DNA of 25,528 bases. Source: Priapulus caudatus (Eukaryota; Priapulida; Priapulimorpha; Priapulimorphida; Priapulidae). Below the pieces are notes generated by a model. That model did no database searches, was not told where the DNA came from, and saw only the letters and a program-made list of their open reading frames with translations. The translations under genes and the position numbers were made by a program. The DNA is taken from NCBI RefSeq assembly GCF_000485595.1, contig NW_014577187.1, positions 22,565 through 48,092 on the forward strand, in the 5' to 3' direction. The stretch's first letter is position 1, and each line of letters starts with the position of its first letter. This document shows, piece after piece, positions 8,899 to 18,917 of the stretch.

Positions 8899-9401
8899 AC
8901 GATGACTATTCGAAGGTTCACTCACCTATGGAAAGAAATGTATCCTGCTTTCCACGACTCACATGGAACAACCGTAGACTTACACAAGAGCGCACTACAA
9001 CAGCGTGGCATCACACATTCATGCATGCAACATCGATGGGTATGTATGAATTGCAAAGAACATATCGTCTATGCTCTACTATGCTATTATGCGTCTGCTG
9101 TCCTATATATACACTCTTGAAGTCTGACGTCATCATCGCAAAACCTGTGGGGGGTCAACAGGTTCAAAAGGAGAAGGAAGATGGCTACGATAACGAACAC
9201 GCGATGTCACGATTCCAGGTTAGACTGGCACGGACGTTAATTCGGGCAAGTCTCTTTCGCTACACTAAAGTTATAGTTACTGCAGCGTGTGAAATTCTCG
9301 ACCGCGCGCCAGTCTAACGAAAATTGTCTGCGAAATGCCTCGGAGAGAGCCTCGTGGCGCGATCTATGGGCCGCGATATGTACCAGAATAACTTCAGGGC
9401 G
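8876..9401 (+). repeat. Dispersed repeat R1, copy a
   Basis: About 525 bp that aligns, with many substitutions and small gaps, to the reverse complement of 13914-14439. Shared landmarks in order: CAACATTAT, TCACATGGAACAACC, CACTACAACAGCGTGGCAT, CTATATATACA, GACGTCATCATC or equivalent, a 96-bp TAGACTGG-ended module, then AATGCCTCG and CCTCG-x-CGCG. Short frames in both copies look similar, but this follows from nucleotide homology and I see no protein motif. The pair flanks about 4.5 kb in inverted orientation, so they may be two insertions or long terminal inverted repeats. Confidence 0.75.
9221..9316 (+). mobile_element. TAGACTGG-ended palindromic module, copy i
   Basis: A 96-bp block bounded by TAGACTGGCACG and CGCGCCAGTCTA, nearly inverted repeats, with an internal hairpin around GCTACACTAA. 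It sits within dispersed repeat copy a at the position where copy ii sits in copy b. It has no target duplication of its own, which fits the module having been present before the larger repeat spread. Confidence 0.6.
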
Positions 9402-9595
9402 TTAAATTAAATAAATTCGAAGTCGTTTTTATAGGAAAAAACGTACCGCGCGAAGAAAAAAAAACACCAATTACGACCATTCGATTTATTCTCGCACTAC
9501 GTGCAAAGTCCAAAAATTTCGGCAATGGCCAGAACTGCTCAATTCACCGATTCTGGGGCTTTATGTACTACACAAAGTGATTTGCGTATATAGTT

Positions 9596-9735
9596 ATACA
9601 TATTGGGCAGCGAATTGACTCTAATGGCACCACCAGGTGGTGCTGTTCGCGCTTCGCGCGTATACATACATATTGGGCAGCGAATTGACTCTAATGGCAC
9701 CACCAGGTGGTGCTGTTTGCGCTTCGCGCGTATAC
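9596..9735. repeat. Two tandem 70-bp units
   Basis: The units 9596-9665 and 9666-9735 are almost identical. Each contains the inverted repeat GCACCACCAGGTGGTGC and the hairpin-like CGCGCTTCGCGCG. The short frames crossing it, one on each strand, are explained by the duplication. Confidence 0.9.
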
Positions 9736-10599
9736 CGGGCTGCAGTGCGTCTAGGAAAACTGAAAAGCTGTACTGCTGAGGTACTACTTTCATTACTTGC
9801 ACATATAACTTGTTTTATCAGTTATCAGTCAGCAGCTAGCGTAATGTAGCTGATCGTAATCTCGTATAGTAAATCACTAAATGGAGATACTAGTCGGCTG
9901 ACGGATAGTGATATAGTTCTGATCCAATAATCCAATGGCATGCGTCATTCACAAGGGTGTGCTAGATTTTCTGTTCGATATTTTGGTTAGAAAATCGTAT
10001 GAAACGTGGACCTGGTAGTGGCATAACTCGTCACCACAAGAGAGATGGAAATACTTTTTTGTGTTGGTTATTTTATAAGTGTGTGATATGTTATTGATCC
10101 ATTGATGTGTATCTGTAACATCTAGTGGATTACAGTGCTCCAGATTGCATGCGTATTTGCGTAAAATACGCATTGAAAACACTCATTTACGCATACATGC
10201 GCAAAACATAGATTACAGATATTCTAGCATTTGCCCCAGTATATGCATGAATATATACAAACTTAATTAGAGTACAATTACTGTAGCATTTTTTAGCTCA
10301 TCTGACATAGTCAGATGCAGCTTGTAGAATCGCATGAGCGTGCGTCTGTCCGGCCGTGCGTCTGTGCGTCCGTCAACAGTTGGGCACAAATCTAAACGAC
10401 TCAACGTACGCATTCGAAAGTTGGGATGGGGGGGGGGGGTAATCCAAAAACGAGTTGGGATGTTGAAGCTGAGGGTCAAAGGTCAAAGGTCAAGAGGTGT
10501 AAAAGAAGGGGGAACATTCCTTCCTTAACTTAAGGTATAGGGAGGAAATGCAGAATTGCGGCACAAATCTAAACGGCTCGACCTAGGCTCGTGATAGTC
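9736..10599. other. Intergenic sequence with short repeats, no gene recognised
   Basis: Contains a run of 12 G at 10428-10439 and a diverged duplicated string GGCACAAATCTAAACG at 10383 and 10560. A triple GGTCA(AA) repeat lies at 10474-10492. No reading frame above 77 codons and no recognisable protein. Confidence 0.6.
10474..10492 (+). promoter_or_regulatory. Possible DR1 nuclear receptor half-site repeat
   Basis: AGGTCAAAGGTCA (10480-10492) matches the DR1 consensus bound by RXR/HNF4-type nuclear receptors, with a further GGTCA upstream at 10474. No gene start is nearby, so this may equally be a simple repeat. Confidence 0.25.
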
Positions 10600-12720
10600 G
10601 GTGTATAGCATCATGGTAGGAAAAGCCATCACTGCTGCTGAAATTTGCGCAGCCGCTCACAGGTAAAAGCCGTCCAAATAGGGCCCACTGGGGCAGATTT
10701 TTAGACAATCTTTCTGAGGACAATTGGGCTGCCACGGCCAGCCGTGCCACAAAAACTTCTTTTGCTTTCAGCTGCTGACCCTACTCATTTTACTGCCGCT
10801 CTTATGCACAAAGCGCCACCAAAAACTGAACTTTCGCGTGACTGACATGCAAAGAGTAATAGCTGCTCGCCGATAAACCTTTTGCACCCTCATCAGCCCA
10901 GGAAGGGCGGTTAAAACATGGATTCGTACTGCCTTTAACAAAAGCGCGACCTGAACTGATTTTTGCTCATTCGTGGAATGTGCCACGCCGCTACAAGCTT
11001 GCACAGCGTTCATTATGCCCAAAGCCAATGTTCTAATATGAACAAGGTTTCACGCTCTCTTATAATCATAAATTATTTTCTAAGCCCAGTCCTTGACCCT
11101 AGCCACCCTGCTATTAGCTCTGCAGCTAGCCCACCGTTGAATTTAGCAACACGTCAGCCCCTAACTCAACCCCTGGAGATGCCTCGCCGGCCCGCCGTAG
11201 GCAGAAAACCATGGCGCGCGCGGCCAGCCCTCATTGACTGCACCCTCCGCATCCGCGCCTGACACTCGGCAACTACTTCCTAATCATAAGTTCAATTAGC
11301 ACTGCCGCCCCAACCTCGCCAATGCCCAGCATGTCGTAAAGGCATAATATGGCGCCACTCGATTAGTGCAAGTTTCTCCAACCGAAATGCTAGCCAGTAA
11401 CTGGCACCTTGTGCACCTCACGTTTAAATAATGTAACCCCATTACCATATAGCGCCAAACGCGGTCCAGTTACGTCCTCTGCTCCAATATCACTGTCCTG
11501 TCTTACTAAAGAAATGTCTATTGAATCCCCAGTCCACGCAGAATCAGAATGACTGACTTCGCTTTACAGTTTCGAACGGCCGCATACTTCGAACAACGCG
11601 ACGTGCGGCTACAGCATTTATCAGTCCACCAGAGACATTTTCGCACGCCATGCAAAAACGCATCGCCCGCCACGCATAGCAATTTTCGCTCCGCGCCTAT
11701 ACGCATATGCTCACCGAGCTAGCTACAGCTACCGTAACTGCCATACGTGAACAGCTTAGCTCTAGAGTGTACCCATGAACGTGGCAAATCCATGTGACGC
11801 AATCCCACGCGACGCCGTCTCGCTCGATAATGAAGTAGGCCCTGCTGTTGGGGCCAACGCTATGAGGATCGCGGACTAACACGCCGCCCACAGCACCTAT
11901 AAACATGGAAAGGCCACGGCCGCGCCACTACGCCGCTTATTTAGCGTATATTAGCTCAAACCGAATAACCGTGTGTCTTGCAACATCTAGGAAGACGCGG
12001 CCCTGGGTACCCGCTGTCATCTAGCCCCACCCTTGGCTATTACTCAGCTGCCTGCCGCAGAATACACCCAGAGTATACCATCTACTAGCCTCATTAGCTC
12101 GTTATATAAGCATCCCCGGCCCGCACAAACAATATTACTGCCTAAAAACAACAAACACCCCGGGGTTGTTGCTAAGCCACAGTGTTACGCTTGGCCCTGA
12201 GATCCCGCAATTCGGAGCCGCCTATTTTGCGCTTGCCACCACACCAATTTAGACCCGCGGCTGGCGCCAACGGCATTACCAGATTGGACCGCCGATGTCT
12301 CAATTACGGCGACGATTCCTTATACCATTAGCAGTATACTTGACAAACTAATACGCCGGTCTTGACTATTAGCGCCTAACTGTACTTATTAACGATCAGA
12401 CGGTGCCAGTTACTGCCTAGCCATCGTCAACTTTGTTATAATCAACGGCCCCCGCCTATTACTGCCCTCTTAGACTCACAAGCCTGAGCGAAATTCTCGC
12501 CGCAGCTGAACCCTATACTTGGATTGGGGTGTAGCAAACTCAATGGCAGTCGCAGCCCCGTTATCACCGCCACGCAGGCTGTGCGCATCTGGTGATTATT
12601 GTGCACACTTGCCACGCCACTCATTTAAGCCGCTCAACTGCCTTTTGCCTTTAGAGCCCCTCCACCGCCCCCCTCTCCCTACTCTCCCCCCACCACCACC
12701 ACTACGCTCGCGCTCGACGC
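10600..12720. other. About 2.1 kb with no recognisable gene, locally C-rich on the plus strand
   Basis: Short frames on both strands (up to 99 codons) have no recognisable motif. From about 11050 to 12720 the plus strand appears richer in C than G, ending in a pyrimidine tract near 12655-12710. An inverted repeat CACGGCCAGCCGTG lies at about 10733-10746. No repeats linking it to other parts of the window were found. Confidence 0.5.
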
Positions 12721-13913
12721 ATATCCATGATGACATGTTAATATATAGCGAATTCATTAAAGTTACGCAGCTGTATCTTTATTACTGTACTACCGGTATA
12801 GCAAAGCCTAGCTATCATAGATTTTAGATCTGTATTAGTAGTATCCTAAATATATGCTCTGAGCGCGAACGCAGCGATGGGAGGGTGCTCTTCATTCGTT
12901 TGCCAGTGAGTTTAGCATCAAAACACCTGCCGTCAGGTAGCGCTGTCGCTTTGCGGCACTTTTTACAATTTAGTATTGCTTTGCCTATATTAGACCAATA
13001 TCCTATATTGACTTATATATTGGCCCAGGCTTGTCACAGGTTTATAAAGTAGCAGGCTAAACTACCAAGGTAGGCGACTGTCTGCTGCTGCAGGTAGCAG
13101 CCGAGCAGTGCAGCTGCTAGGGGGGTTGGTTTGGAAGGGGTTCCTGGTAGTCCAGATTAGGGAGGTCTGGGGGTACTCCCCTGGAATAAAAAAAAATATT
13201 ACACCTCTTAGATGCAATTTCCTGCACTCTGCGACAGCATTCATCACAAAAATATCACTTTTGAGTTTAGTATTTTTATCTTTGGGGACACCAAAGACTA
13301 AAATACTTAAAAAAGAGAAACATAAACTTCAAATTGCTGATGGTTGAACTACTCAGTCTCTGTCACTGTAACGTAAGTCAACGTAATGTGGTTAATAAGT
13401 TAATCTATCTGCCAACTGAATAGCTAACTCAGGCATGGACGCTTATTTTCAGATCTGGTAATTGTCCTGTCTGCCATCAAGAATCTGTTTTTAGCGTGTA
13501 CATCTGAAAAAAATTTTTTTTCACTATCTGAGGATAGCTTGTCTGACTTTAACAGAAATTGCTCAGTGGCGCCCCCTCCAAGTGGTGCCCAGGGCACGTG
13601 CTATACCTGCCATACCCTAGTTAATTAAGCCACTGGACAATCTGCAGCCGGATATCCGCGCAAAGCGCGAACAACGCCGCAGAGCGGCAAATTTTATAGT
13701 ATTCGCTGCCCTGTTTAGAACACTGTTTCGACAGTGCCCTTTGGGTATAGGATAAAGCGGTATAATCGGTCAATTGAGCAGTTGTGGCGATTCCACAAGC
13801 CTTTTCACTATGCACGTAGGTAGAGATTTAATACAAATGCTCGTAATTGCTCGTTTGCTGGTTGGCGCGTTTCGTTTTCCTCTAGAAAAGCAAGTTTGCA
13901 TTTCTTCCGTTTC
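12721..13913. other. Intergenic sequence, no gene recognised
   Basis: AT-rich interval with CTGCTGCTG-type strings near 13080-13120. Open frames are below 80 codons without motifs. It is the right part of the interval enclosed by the inverted R1 repeats. Confidence 0.55.
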
Positions 13914-14439
13914 ACGCTGTGAAATTATTCTCGTACATATGGCTACCTATAGATGGCGCGACGAGGCCCTGTACGAGGCATTTTCATGGTATTTTTCCAC
14001 ACAAGGGTCGGCCATTGAGCTTAGACTGCTGCGCGGTGGAGAGTTCCACACGTTGCACTAACTATAAGTTGAGTGTAGCGAAGGATACTTGGCGGAGTGA
14101 AGGTCTGTACCAGTCTACCTGCAATCGTGACGTGCGCTTCAACTTATCGTATCCATCTTAGTACCCCCGATGGTCTGATGTTTCCGATGATGACGTAATA
14201 GTTCGAGCATGTATATATAGCATAGCCCTCTGCATAGAGCATAGAGCATATATAGTTTCGCATTCATACATAGCCATCGATCTTGCATCCATCGATATAT
14301 CATGCCACGCTGTTGTAGTGCATACAAGTGTAAGGTTGTTCCATGTGAGGAGTGAAAAGCACGAAAGATTACTTTCCATCGGTGAGACAACATTGAAATA
14401 GGCCTAGTCATCGTCTAGTTGTTACATATATAATGTTGT
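13914..14439 (-). repeat. Dispersed repeat R1, copy b (inverted)
   Basis: Reverse-complement partner of 8876-9401; see the landmarks listed there. Read on the minus strand, it runs from CAACATTAT at about 14438 down to the CGAGAATAATTTCACAGCG block at about 13917. It contains the 96-bp TAGACTG module at 14022-14117 in the equivalent position. Confidence 0.75.
14022..14117 (-). mobile_element. TAGACTGG-ended palindromic module, copy ii
   Basis: 96 bp, the same length as copy i. It is bounded by TAGACTGCTGCGCGG and TGTACCAGTCTA, with an internal hairpin between GTTGCACTAAC and GAGTGTAGC. Embedded in dispersed repeat copy b. Confidence 0.6.
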
Positions 14440-14602
14440 TCTTGACAGTTGGCATTGCCGTTGAACGATAGAGATTTGTTAACATTTGTTAGCGCAAATA
14501 ATAGTATAGTGTCGAATGATATATTATACGAAGGTATTATATACCCGACCGTTGTGTACCGAGTGATGCAAAATGATGATCAATGGCTCAGCCGGCTATA
14601 AC

Positions 14603-14705
14603 CTAGACTCGTACCCGGTCGACAGTTCCACACGCTACACTAACTAATTTCAGTGTAGCAAAGGATACTTGCCAGAATGAAGGTGGCGAACGGGTACCAG
14701 TCTAG
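14603..14705 (+). mobile_element. Solo TAGACTGG-family MITE, copy iii, with 7-bp target duplication
   Basis: A 103-bp element with terminal inverted repeats CTAGACTCGTACCCG and, on the other strand, CTAGACTGGTACCCG. It is flanked on both sides by CTATAAC (14596-14602 and 14706-14712). Its interior shares the GTTCCACACG...GTGTAGC hairpin and the AAGGATACTTG string with copy ii. This copy shows that the module can move on its own. It is too short to code for a transposase. Confidence 0.75.
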
Positions 14706-14712
14706 CTATAAC

Positions 14713-16740
14713 TCCCCAAACTGGAAAGAGAAACTGAAATGGGAACTAGCCTATCTGCACACAGCATGAGCAGCATGATAATGTTACTGTGAGTGGTATA
14801 TGTAACATTTGATTTTAAATAGCCTTCTGTTCATTGAGTCCATATTGCACAAAGCTGAGAAATGGTGTTCATTTGTTGTAATTCATCTTTTGTTTGCAGG
14901 TGGCTGTAACTCTATACAACATTGACGATATTTGTGTGGTACTTGACATCTGCCTTGACGGACCATTTCGCGGGTGCTGAAGTATGCGGTTAGTCAATGA
15001 TGACGTATTGGGTATTCTTCCGTATACATTATTTCTGTGTCCTGATTTTCCTGGTGGGGCATGTTGTCGCGCAATGTCTGACAATTGAACGACCGTGCAA
15101 TGTAAAGCATATAGAGTTCTAGCATATAACAGCATATATTGCGATGTATTTGTAACCGTTCATTCCATTTACCTCACCAGCCTTATAAGCAGTAAGGAAA
15201 TACCGCTGTTGACCCGTGTTCTTGATGGTTCGATGGTTTCTTTGTGTGTTATACTTGTAACTGCTTCAGCAGACTTTGCCTTTGTCGGCTCATGTACAGC
15301 TGGCTGATGTGCTGCGCAATGGGAAGCATCAGTATTGACACTGCATATATACTGCAGTATATATACAACTAACCCCCAACACCATACAGGGTCTCCAACC
15401 ATTCCTCATTCTGCGGAATCATTACGATTTCTAGGCTTAATTTCCGCATTCTGCAGCGGCAAGGTTATATTCCTCATTTCAGTTGCACTGTACAAAATTT
15501 GCACTGATTGTTCGCATTGTTCGCTTGGACACATTGTTTTTTTTCAGGCATTTTGTATCTGGCATGTCTAAGGTAAATGGAATAGCCTAGTCAGACAGGC
15601 GCTGTCTGCAAGGTGTCGCATAGTTTGTCTGCTAATCAGACAAGGGTTGTAGGGTAGAGTCTAGGGTTGAGATAGTGTTATCAGACATGAGAATATGGCT
15701 CACAGTATGCCTCAGATTGCAGGAAAATGGCTTAAATATTTCAAAATTTTCTGGGGGGGCATGCCCCCAGACCCCCTAGCGCTGGCATGCCTACGGCACG
15801 CGGGCCTGCCTGCGGCAGCCAAGGTATATTTTGCCCCCCTCCTGTCCATCAATTTTGGAATAAGCCACTAGTTACTGATCACTGTGGGAACATTCCGCAT
15901 TTGGAGTTCACAGGGTTGGAGACCCTGTACCATATACAAAACACAGTTCGAGTTGTGAGTTTGGTTTTGTTGGTGGATAAAGTAGATGGTTAGGTGGTGT
16001 TGTGTGACAGTTCCCTTCAACACGACGTAGACACTGCTATCATGACGTTCTGTAGCAGCACAGAGCAGAGCAATAGGCAGAGGAATCAGTTCGATGTTAC
16101 GAATAGCCACATAATGTGCATACTCTCTCGTACAACGTCGTCATCCATTTCTTCATGCAATCACGGTGCGATCCCTCTGATGTCCACATATCAAGTGTTA
16201 CATAGGACAGGCGTCATGGGGCGCTGTACAACTTATAGTGAAAATGCCTAAGACAACACGGAAATGGAACCACCGCGAAATCAAAAGCTTCGCTCTCGCC
16301 CCCCTATCTGTACGACCCCCCATCTAAGTCGCGAGTTCCTCCCACGTCCCAAATCTCTGCCCTCTGTGTCCTCCGCTAAAATTCCGGACTGTTCGCTGGC
16401 AGCTATGGAACTGTGCGCCGGCCTATGCATTTGACGCACGGATCCATAGCTGCCAGCGCTGCATACTTTCGTAGGACGTTCACGCGGTTGCGTGCGCCTT
16501 GCTGCGAAACTGCGCGCAAGATCCGCGCTCAGCGGTTAGGATCAACACCTCCTTTCGGCCACACTTCTCTGGTATCCGTCTCATCTGGATGTATTTTCAT
16601 GTGTTTCCCTCATTAGCAGAGAATTGAAGGGATTCCAAGTTTATATAGTCCTCCAAGCCATGAGAGATATACTCATGTTTCGTAATGTTGAAAGCCAGGT
16701 TTGTTCTGCCTTGTAAATAGATACTGCATCAGTGTTGTAG
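14713..16740. other. Intergenic sequence with hairpins, no gene recognised
   Basis: About 2 kb with frames up to 88 codons and no recognisable motif. Visible structures: a perfect 20-bp palindrome centred on CTGCAG at 15345-15364; two CAGAC/GTCTG hairpins at 15592-15608 and 15625-15643; and a G-run palindrome CTGGGGGGGCATGCCCCCAG at 15751-15770 followed by a GC-rich low-complexity stretch to about 15850. The last resembles ends of dispersed repeats common in invertebrate genomes, but I could not define an element. Confidence 0.5.
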
Positions 16741-16756
16741 TCGAGTTCGCACCCCC

Positions 16757-16845
16757 CGAGTCCGAGTCCGAGTCCCGAGCCCGCACCACGAGTCCGAGTC
16801 GAGTCCTACAGCCAACCCGCGAGTCCGAGTCGCTGAGTCAAGTCG
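16757..16845. repeat. GAGTCC hexamer simple repeat, first array
   Basis: Imperfect CGAGTC units with interruptions. Related to the second array at 17078-17230. Ser/Glu-rich or Arg/Thr-rich frames across it are repeat artefacts. Confidence 0.8.
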
Positions 16846-17077
16846 CAGTTTTGATAAAAAACAGGGAAAAAATCGAAAACAGGGAAAAAGGGAAAAAGCG
16901 CAAAGGGACGAAGTGACAGCAGATTCAAACCAAATTAGGGACAAGAATCTTAATCGAGCCATTGAAAACGTTACAAGATTAGGCCGTGTATCTAGAAAAC
17001 CTAGGAGTTTTAGTTTTAAATTCTTGTAAACTGCGTGTTAATTACAATATGTACATTTGTGTACTATGTATATAGTG

Positions 17078-17230
17078 GCCTCGAGCCGGCCTCGACCCGA
17101 GTCCTCGAGTCCGGAGGGCTCGAGTCCGAGTCCGAGTCCGAGTCATTGCACTCCGAGGCCAAGACCGAGATCGAGACCAATGAAAACGGTCTCGAGGCCG
17201 GTCTCGAGGCCAAGACTGGCCTCGAGGCCT
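17078..17230. repeat. GAGTCC / CTCGAGGCC simple repeat, second array
   Basis: Units of CGAGTC pass into CTCGAGGCC and GAGACC variants. Translations on both strands are low-complexity. It lies about 700 bp upstream of the AASDHPPT-like first exon. Confidence 0.8.
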
Positions 17231-17324
17231 ACAACACTGCACTGCACTGACTGCATCACTTGATACGAAAGTTAGGCACGCTAACCTCTCCACAACCACC
17301 ATGACCACTGCTCTATAGTAACAT

Positions 17325-17388
17325 CAGGAGTGAATAATAATAGATTGTAAATATACTACTAATAATAATCTATTATTATTCACTCCTG
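17325..17388. mobile_element. 64-bp palindromic MITE with CAGGAGTG ends
   Basis: Perfect 22-bp arms at 17325-17346 and 17367-17388 enclose a 20-bp loop. The ends are CAGGAGTG and CACTCCTG. The flanks carry the direct repeat GTAACAT (17318-17324 and 17389-17395), a 7-bp target duplication. The same ends recur in the element at 19933-20046, so this is a family. Confidence 0.8.
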
Positions 17389-17680
17389 GTAACATAATGC
17401 AGTCAAAATTGAAGTAGCAGATTGGTTTAATATATTTATGCTTGTTAAAGGCAATTACCAGAGAAACCCCAAGACTACATCGTAAATAATATTCCCTTTA
17501 CAGATGTGAAATTCTTAGGGTGCTATACTACAGTGAAATACAAGATTGACTGGGTTGTAGCTAGCCCTAGCTATTAACCAGGGTTGCGGTATTTTTTGTA
17601 AAGTACTTAGTACATATATTGAGGTAGGGTTTATGTTATACATACCAGGGTCCAGGCATGGTATTTATATCATTTAGGTC

Positions 17681-17896
17681 GAATTTTTTTAAAGGGTACA
17701 GTTCTGTTCAAGCTGAAACTATAAAGAGTTGACTATGTTACAGATATGTGGCACTATATACATTTAAAATGGCAAAAAATCAATTTAATTTAAATCATTT
17801 TTTTAAATTGATACAGTTTGTTCAAGCTGAAACTATTAAGACTTCACTGACACTATGTTACAGATATGTTACACTATGTGAATTTAAAATTGCAGA
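17681..17896. repeat. Diverged tandem duplication just upstream of AASDHPPT-like exon 1
   Basis: About 95 bp at 17681-17776 is repeated at 17799-17896. Shared strings: TGTTCAAGCTGAAACTAT, CTATGTTACAGATATGT and CATTTAAAAT/AATTTAAAAT. The spacing is about 114-120 bp. The second copy ends 22 bp before the proposed start codon, so this is promoter or 5' untranslated sequence. Confidence 0.75.
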
Positions 17897-17918
17897 TGGT
17901 GTTATCAGCCACATTGTC

Positions 17919-18077
17919 ATGGTTAGGCGGACAATGGGAAGTATCCAATGGGCATTTAATATTGGAAAATGGAAACCGTTGAGGGAAGAATGGCTACTAG
18001 CTGCACAGTCTGTTCAATTGGAAGAGAACCAAAGAATACACAAATTTGTTTTCCGTAAAGATGTCAAAGCCGCACTA
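17919..18077 (+). CDS. AASDHPPT: AASDHPPT-like phosphopantetheinyl transferase, exon 1
   Basis: The encoded peptide contains SIQWAFNIGKWKP, EEWLLAAQSVQ and FVFRKDVKAAL. These match the conserved start of animal L-aminoadipate-semialdehyde dehydrogenase phosphopantetheinyl transferase, a cytosolic Sfp-type enzyme that moves phosphopantetheine from coenzyme A onto carrier domains (fatty acid synthase ACP, mitochondrial ACP, AASDH). The start at 17919 (ATG GTT) gives a short leader before the conserved part, and a second in-frame ATG lies at 17934. The frame is open further upstream to 17748, but that stretch lies in a tandem repeat and looks non-coding. The exon ends before GTTAGT (donor 18078); the 400-bp intron is phase 0 and the peptide continues at 18478. 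Recognised by family memory, not by a search. Confidence 0.85.
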
Positions 18078-18477
18078 GTTAGTATCCTACATTAATTCAT
18101 GATAGACTAGGTGCTCACAAAATGTGAATTTTGCAATACTTTAGTAATTATACAGACATGGCAGAATCAGATAATTACCATGTCTGCTCTGAGTGTAAAG
18201 TAGATTCTTCATTAGTGGCTTGATAAATTATTGATTCTGGTTTGAGAATTATCACTACGTGAAATAGCCCACCTATGGATTGTGATCATTGTGCATGAAT
18301 TTTACATCGTTAGTATTATGCCCATTTAATTTAATAAATGGTATAATTCATATGTTCAATCTACAACTATACCTGTCATATATTCAAAATTATAAAATTC
18401 TATAATCGCATCTTTAAAGTTCTCCACATCGGCATTCAATTAGGTTTTTTTTTAACCACACACAAACCTCTATGCAG
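18078..18477 (+). other. Intron 1 of the AASDHPPT-like gene
   Basis: The donor is CTA|GTTAGT. The acceptor is CCTCTATGCAG|GTT, preceded by a T run (about 18443-18453). The intron is AT-rich and contains in-frame stops. Joining the exons gives the continuous motif AAL-VGRLLLRK expected for the family. Confidence 0.8.
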
Positions 18478-18702
18478 GTTGGACGATTGCTGCTGCGCAA
18501 AGTCATTGCTGAGAAGCTCGATATTCCATGGCAAAAAGTGAAACTGGTGAGAACCGAAAAGGGGAAACCAATTCTGGAGGATACCGAGGACCATCGCATT
18601 AGTTTCAATATTGCTCACCAGGGTGACTATACTGTGCTGGCATCAGAAATGGGGCCGTCAACAGTTGCATTGGCATTGATGTCATGAAGGCAGAAAGACC
18701 AA
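18478..18702 (+). CDS. AASDHPPT: AASDHPPT-like phosphopantetheinyl transferase, exon 2 (frameshifted as sequenced)
   Basis: Begins after CTATGCAG and encodes VGRLLLRKVIAEKLDIPW, KGKPILEDTED and SFNIAHQGDY, conserved in the family. As written, the frame then runs to a stop at 18685. The family's Mg-binding motif is nevertheless present as GIDVMK at 18672-18689, one base out of phase, followed by a good donor (CCAA|GTAAGT, 18703). So one base appears missing (or two extra) between about 18645 and 18665. Either the gene is a pseudogene or the consensus has an error; the neighbouring GAAATGGGG homopolymers make an error plausible. Later exons, including the second catalytic Glu-containing region, are not in the window. 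The retroelement LTR starts 19 bp into the following intron, in the same orientation. Confidence 0.82.
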
Positions 18703-18721
18703 GTAAGTTCGTTATCATATT

Positions 18722-18897
18722 TGTAATGTATTGATTCATTATATTAATATTGCCCATACTAGATGGCGCTAGTTGTTCTCCCCTGAGGATAGAGCGGGAA
18801 GGATAGCGAAGGACCAGAGTAATGATGCCATTGCATTGTCCGTTGTGTTTGTTATACTTGCGTTTATTTCACAATAAATCTATGTGAATACATCACA
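18722..18897 (+). mobile_element. 5' LTR of element B
   Basis: Starts TGTAATGTATTGATTCA and ends ACATCACA, two bases before a candidate primer binding site, giving 176 bp with TG...CA termini. An AATAAA polyadenylation-type signal lies at 18874-18879. The target duplication would be about ATATT (18717-18721) but cannot be verified because the far LTR end is not visible. Confidence 0.65.
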
Positions 18898-18899
18898 AA

Positions 18900-18917
18900 T
18901 GGCGACAAGGATCGGAT
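18900..18917 (+). promoter_or_regulatory. Candidate primer binding site of element B
   Basis: TGGCGACAAGGATCGGAT begins with TGG, as expected for pairing with the CCA 3' end of a tRNA, two bases downstream of the LTR end. The tRNA was not identified. Confidence 0.5.

Noticed and set aside
8902-9117. Similar short proteins in the two R1 repeat copies (8902-9117 and 14200-14411)
   Set aside because: The resemblance follows from nucleotide homology that continues outside the frames and into non-coding parts; no motif supports a protein.
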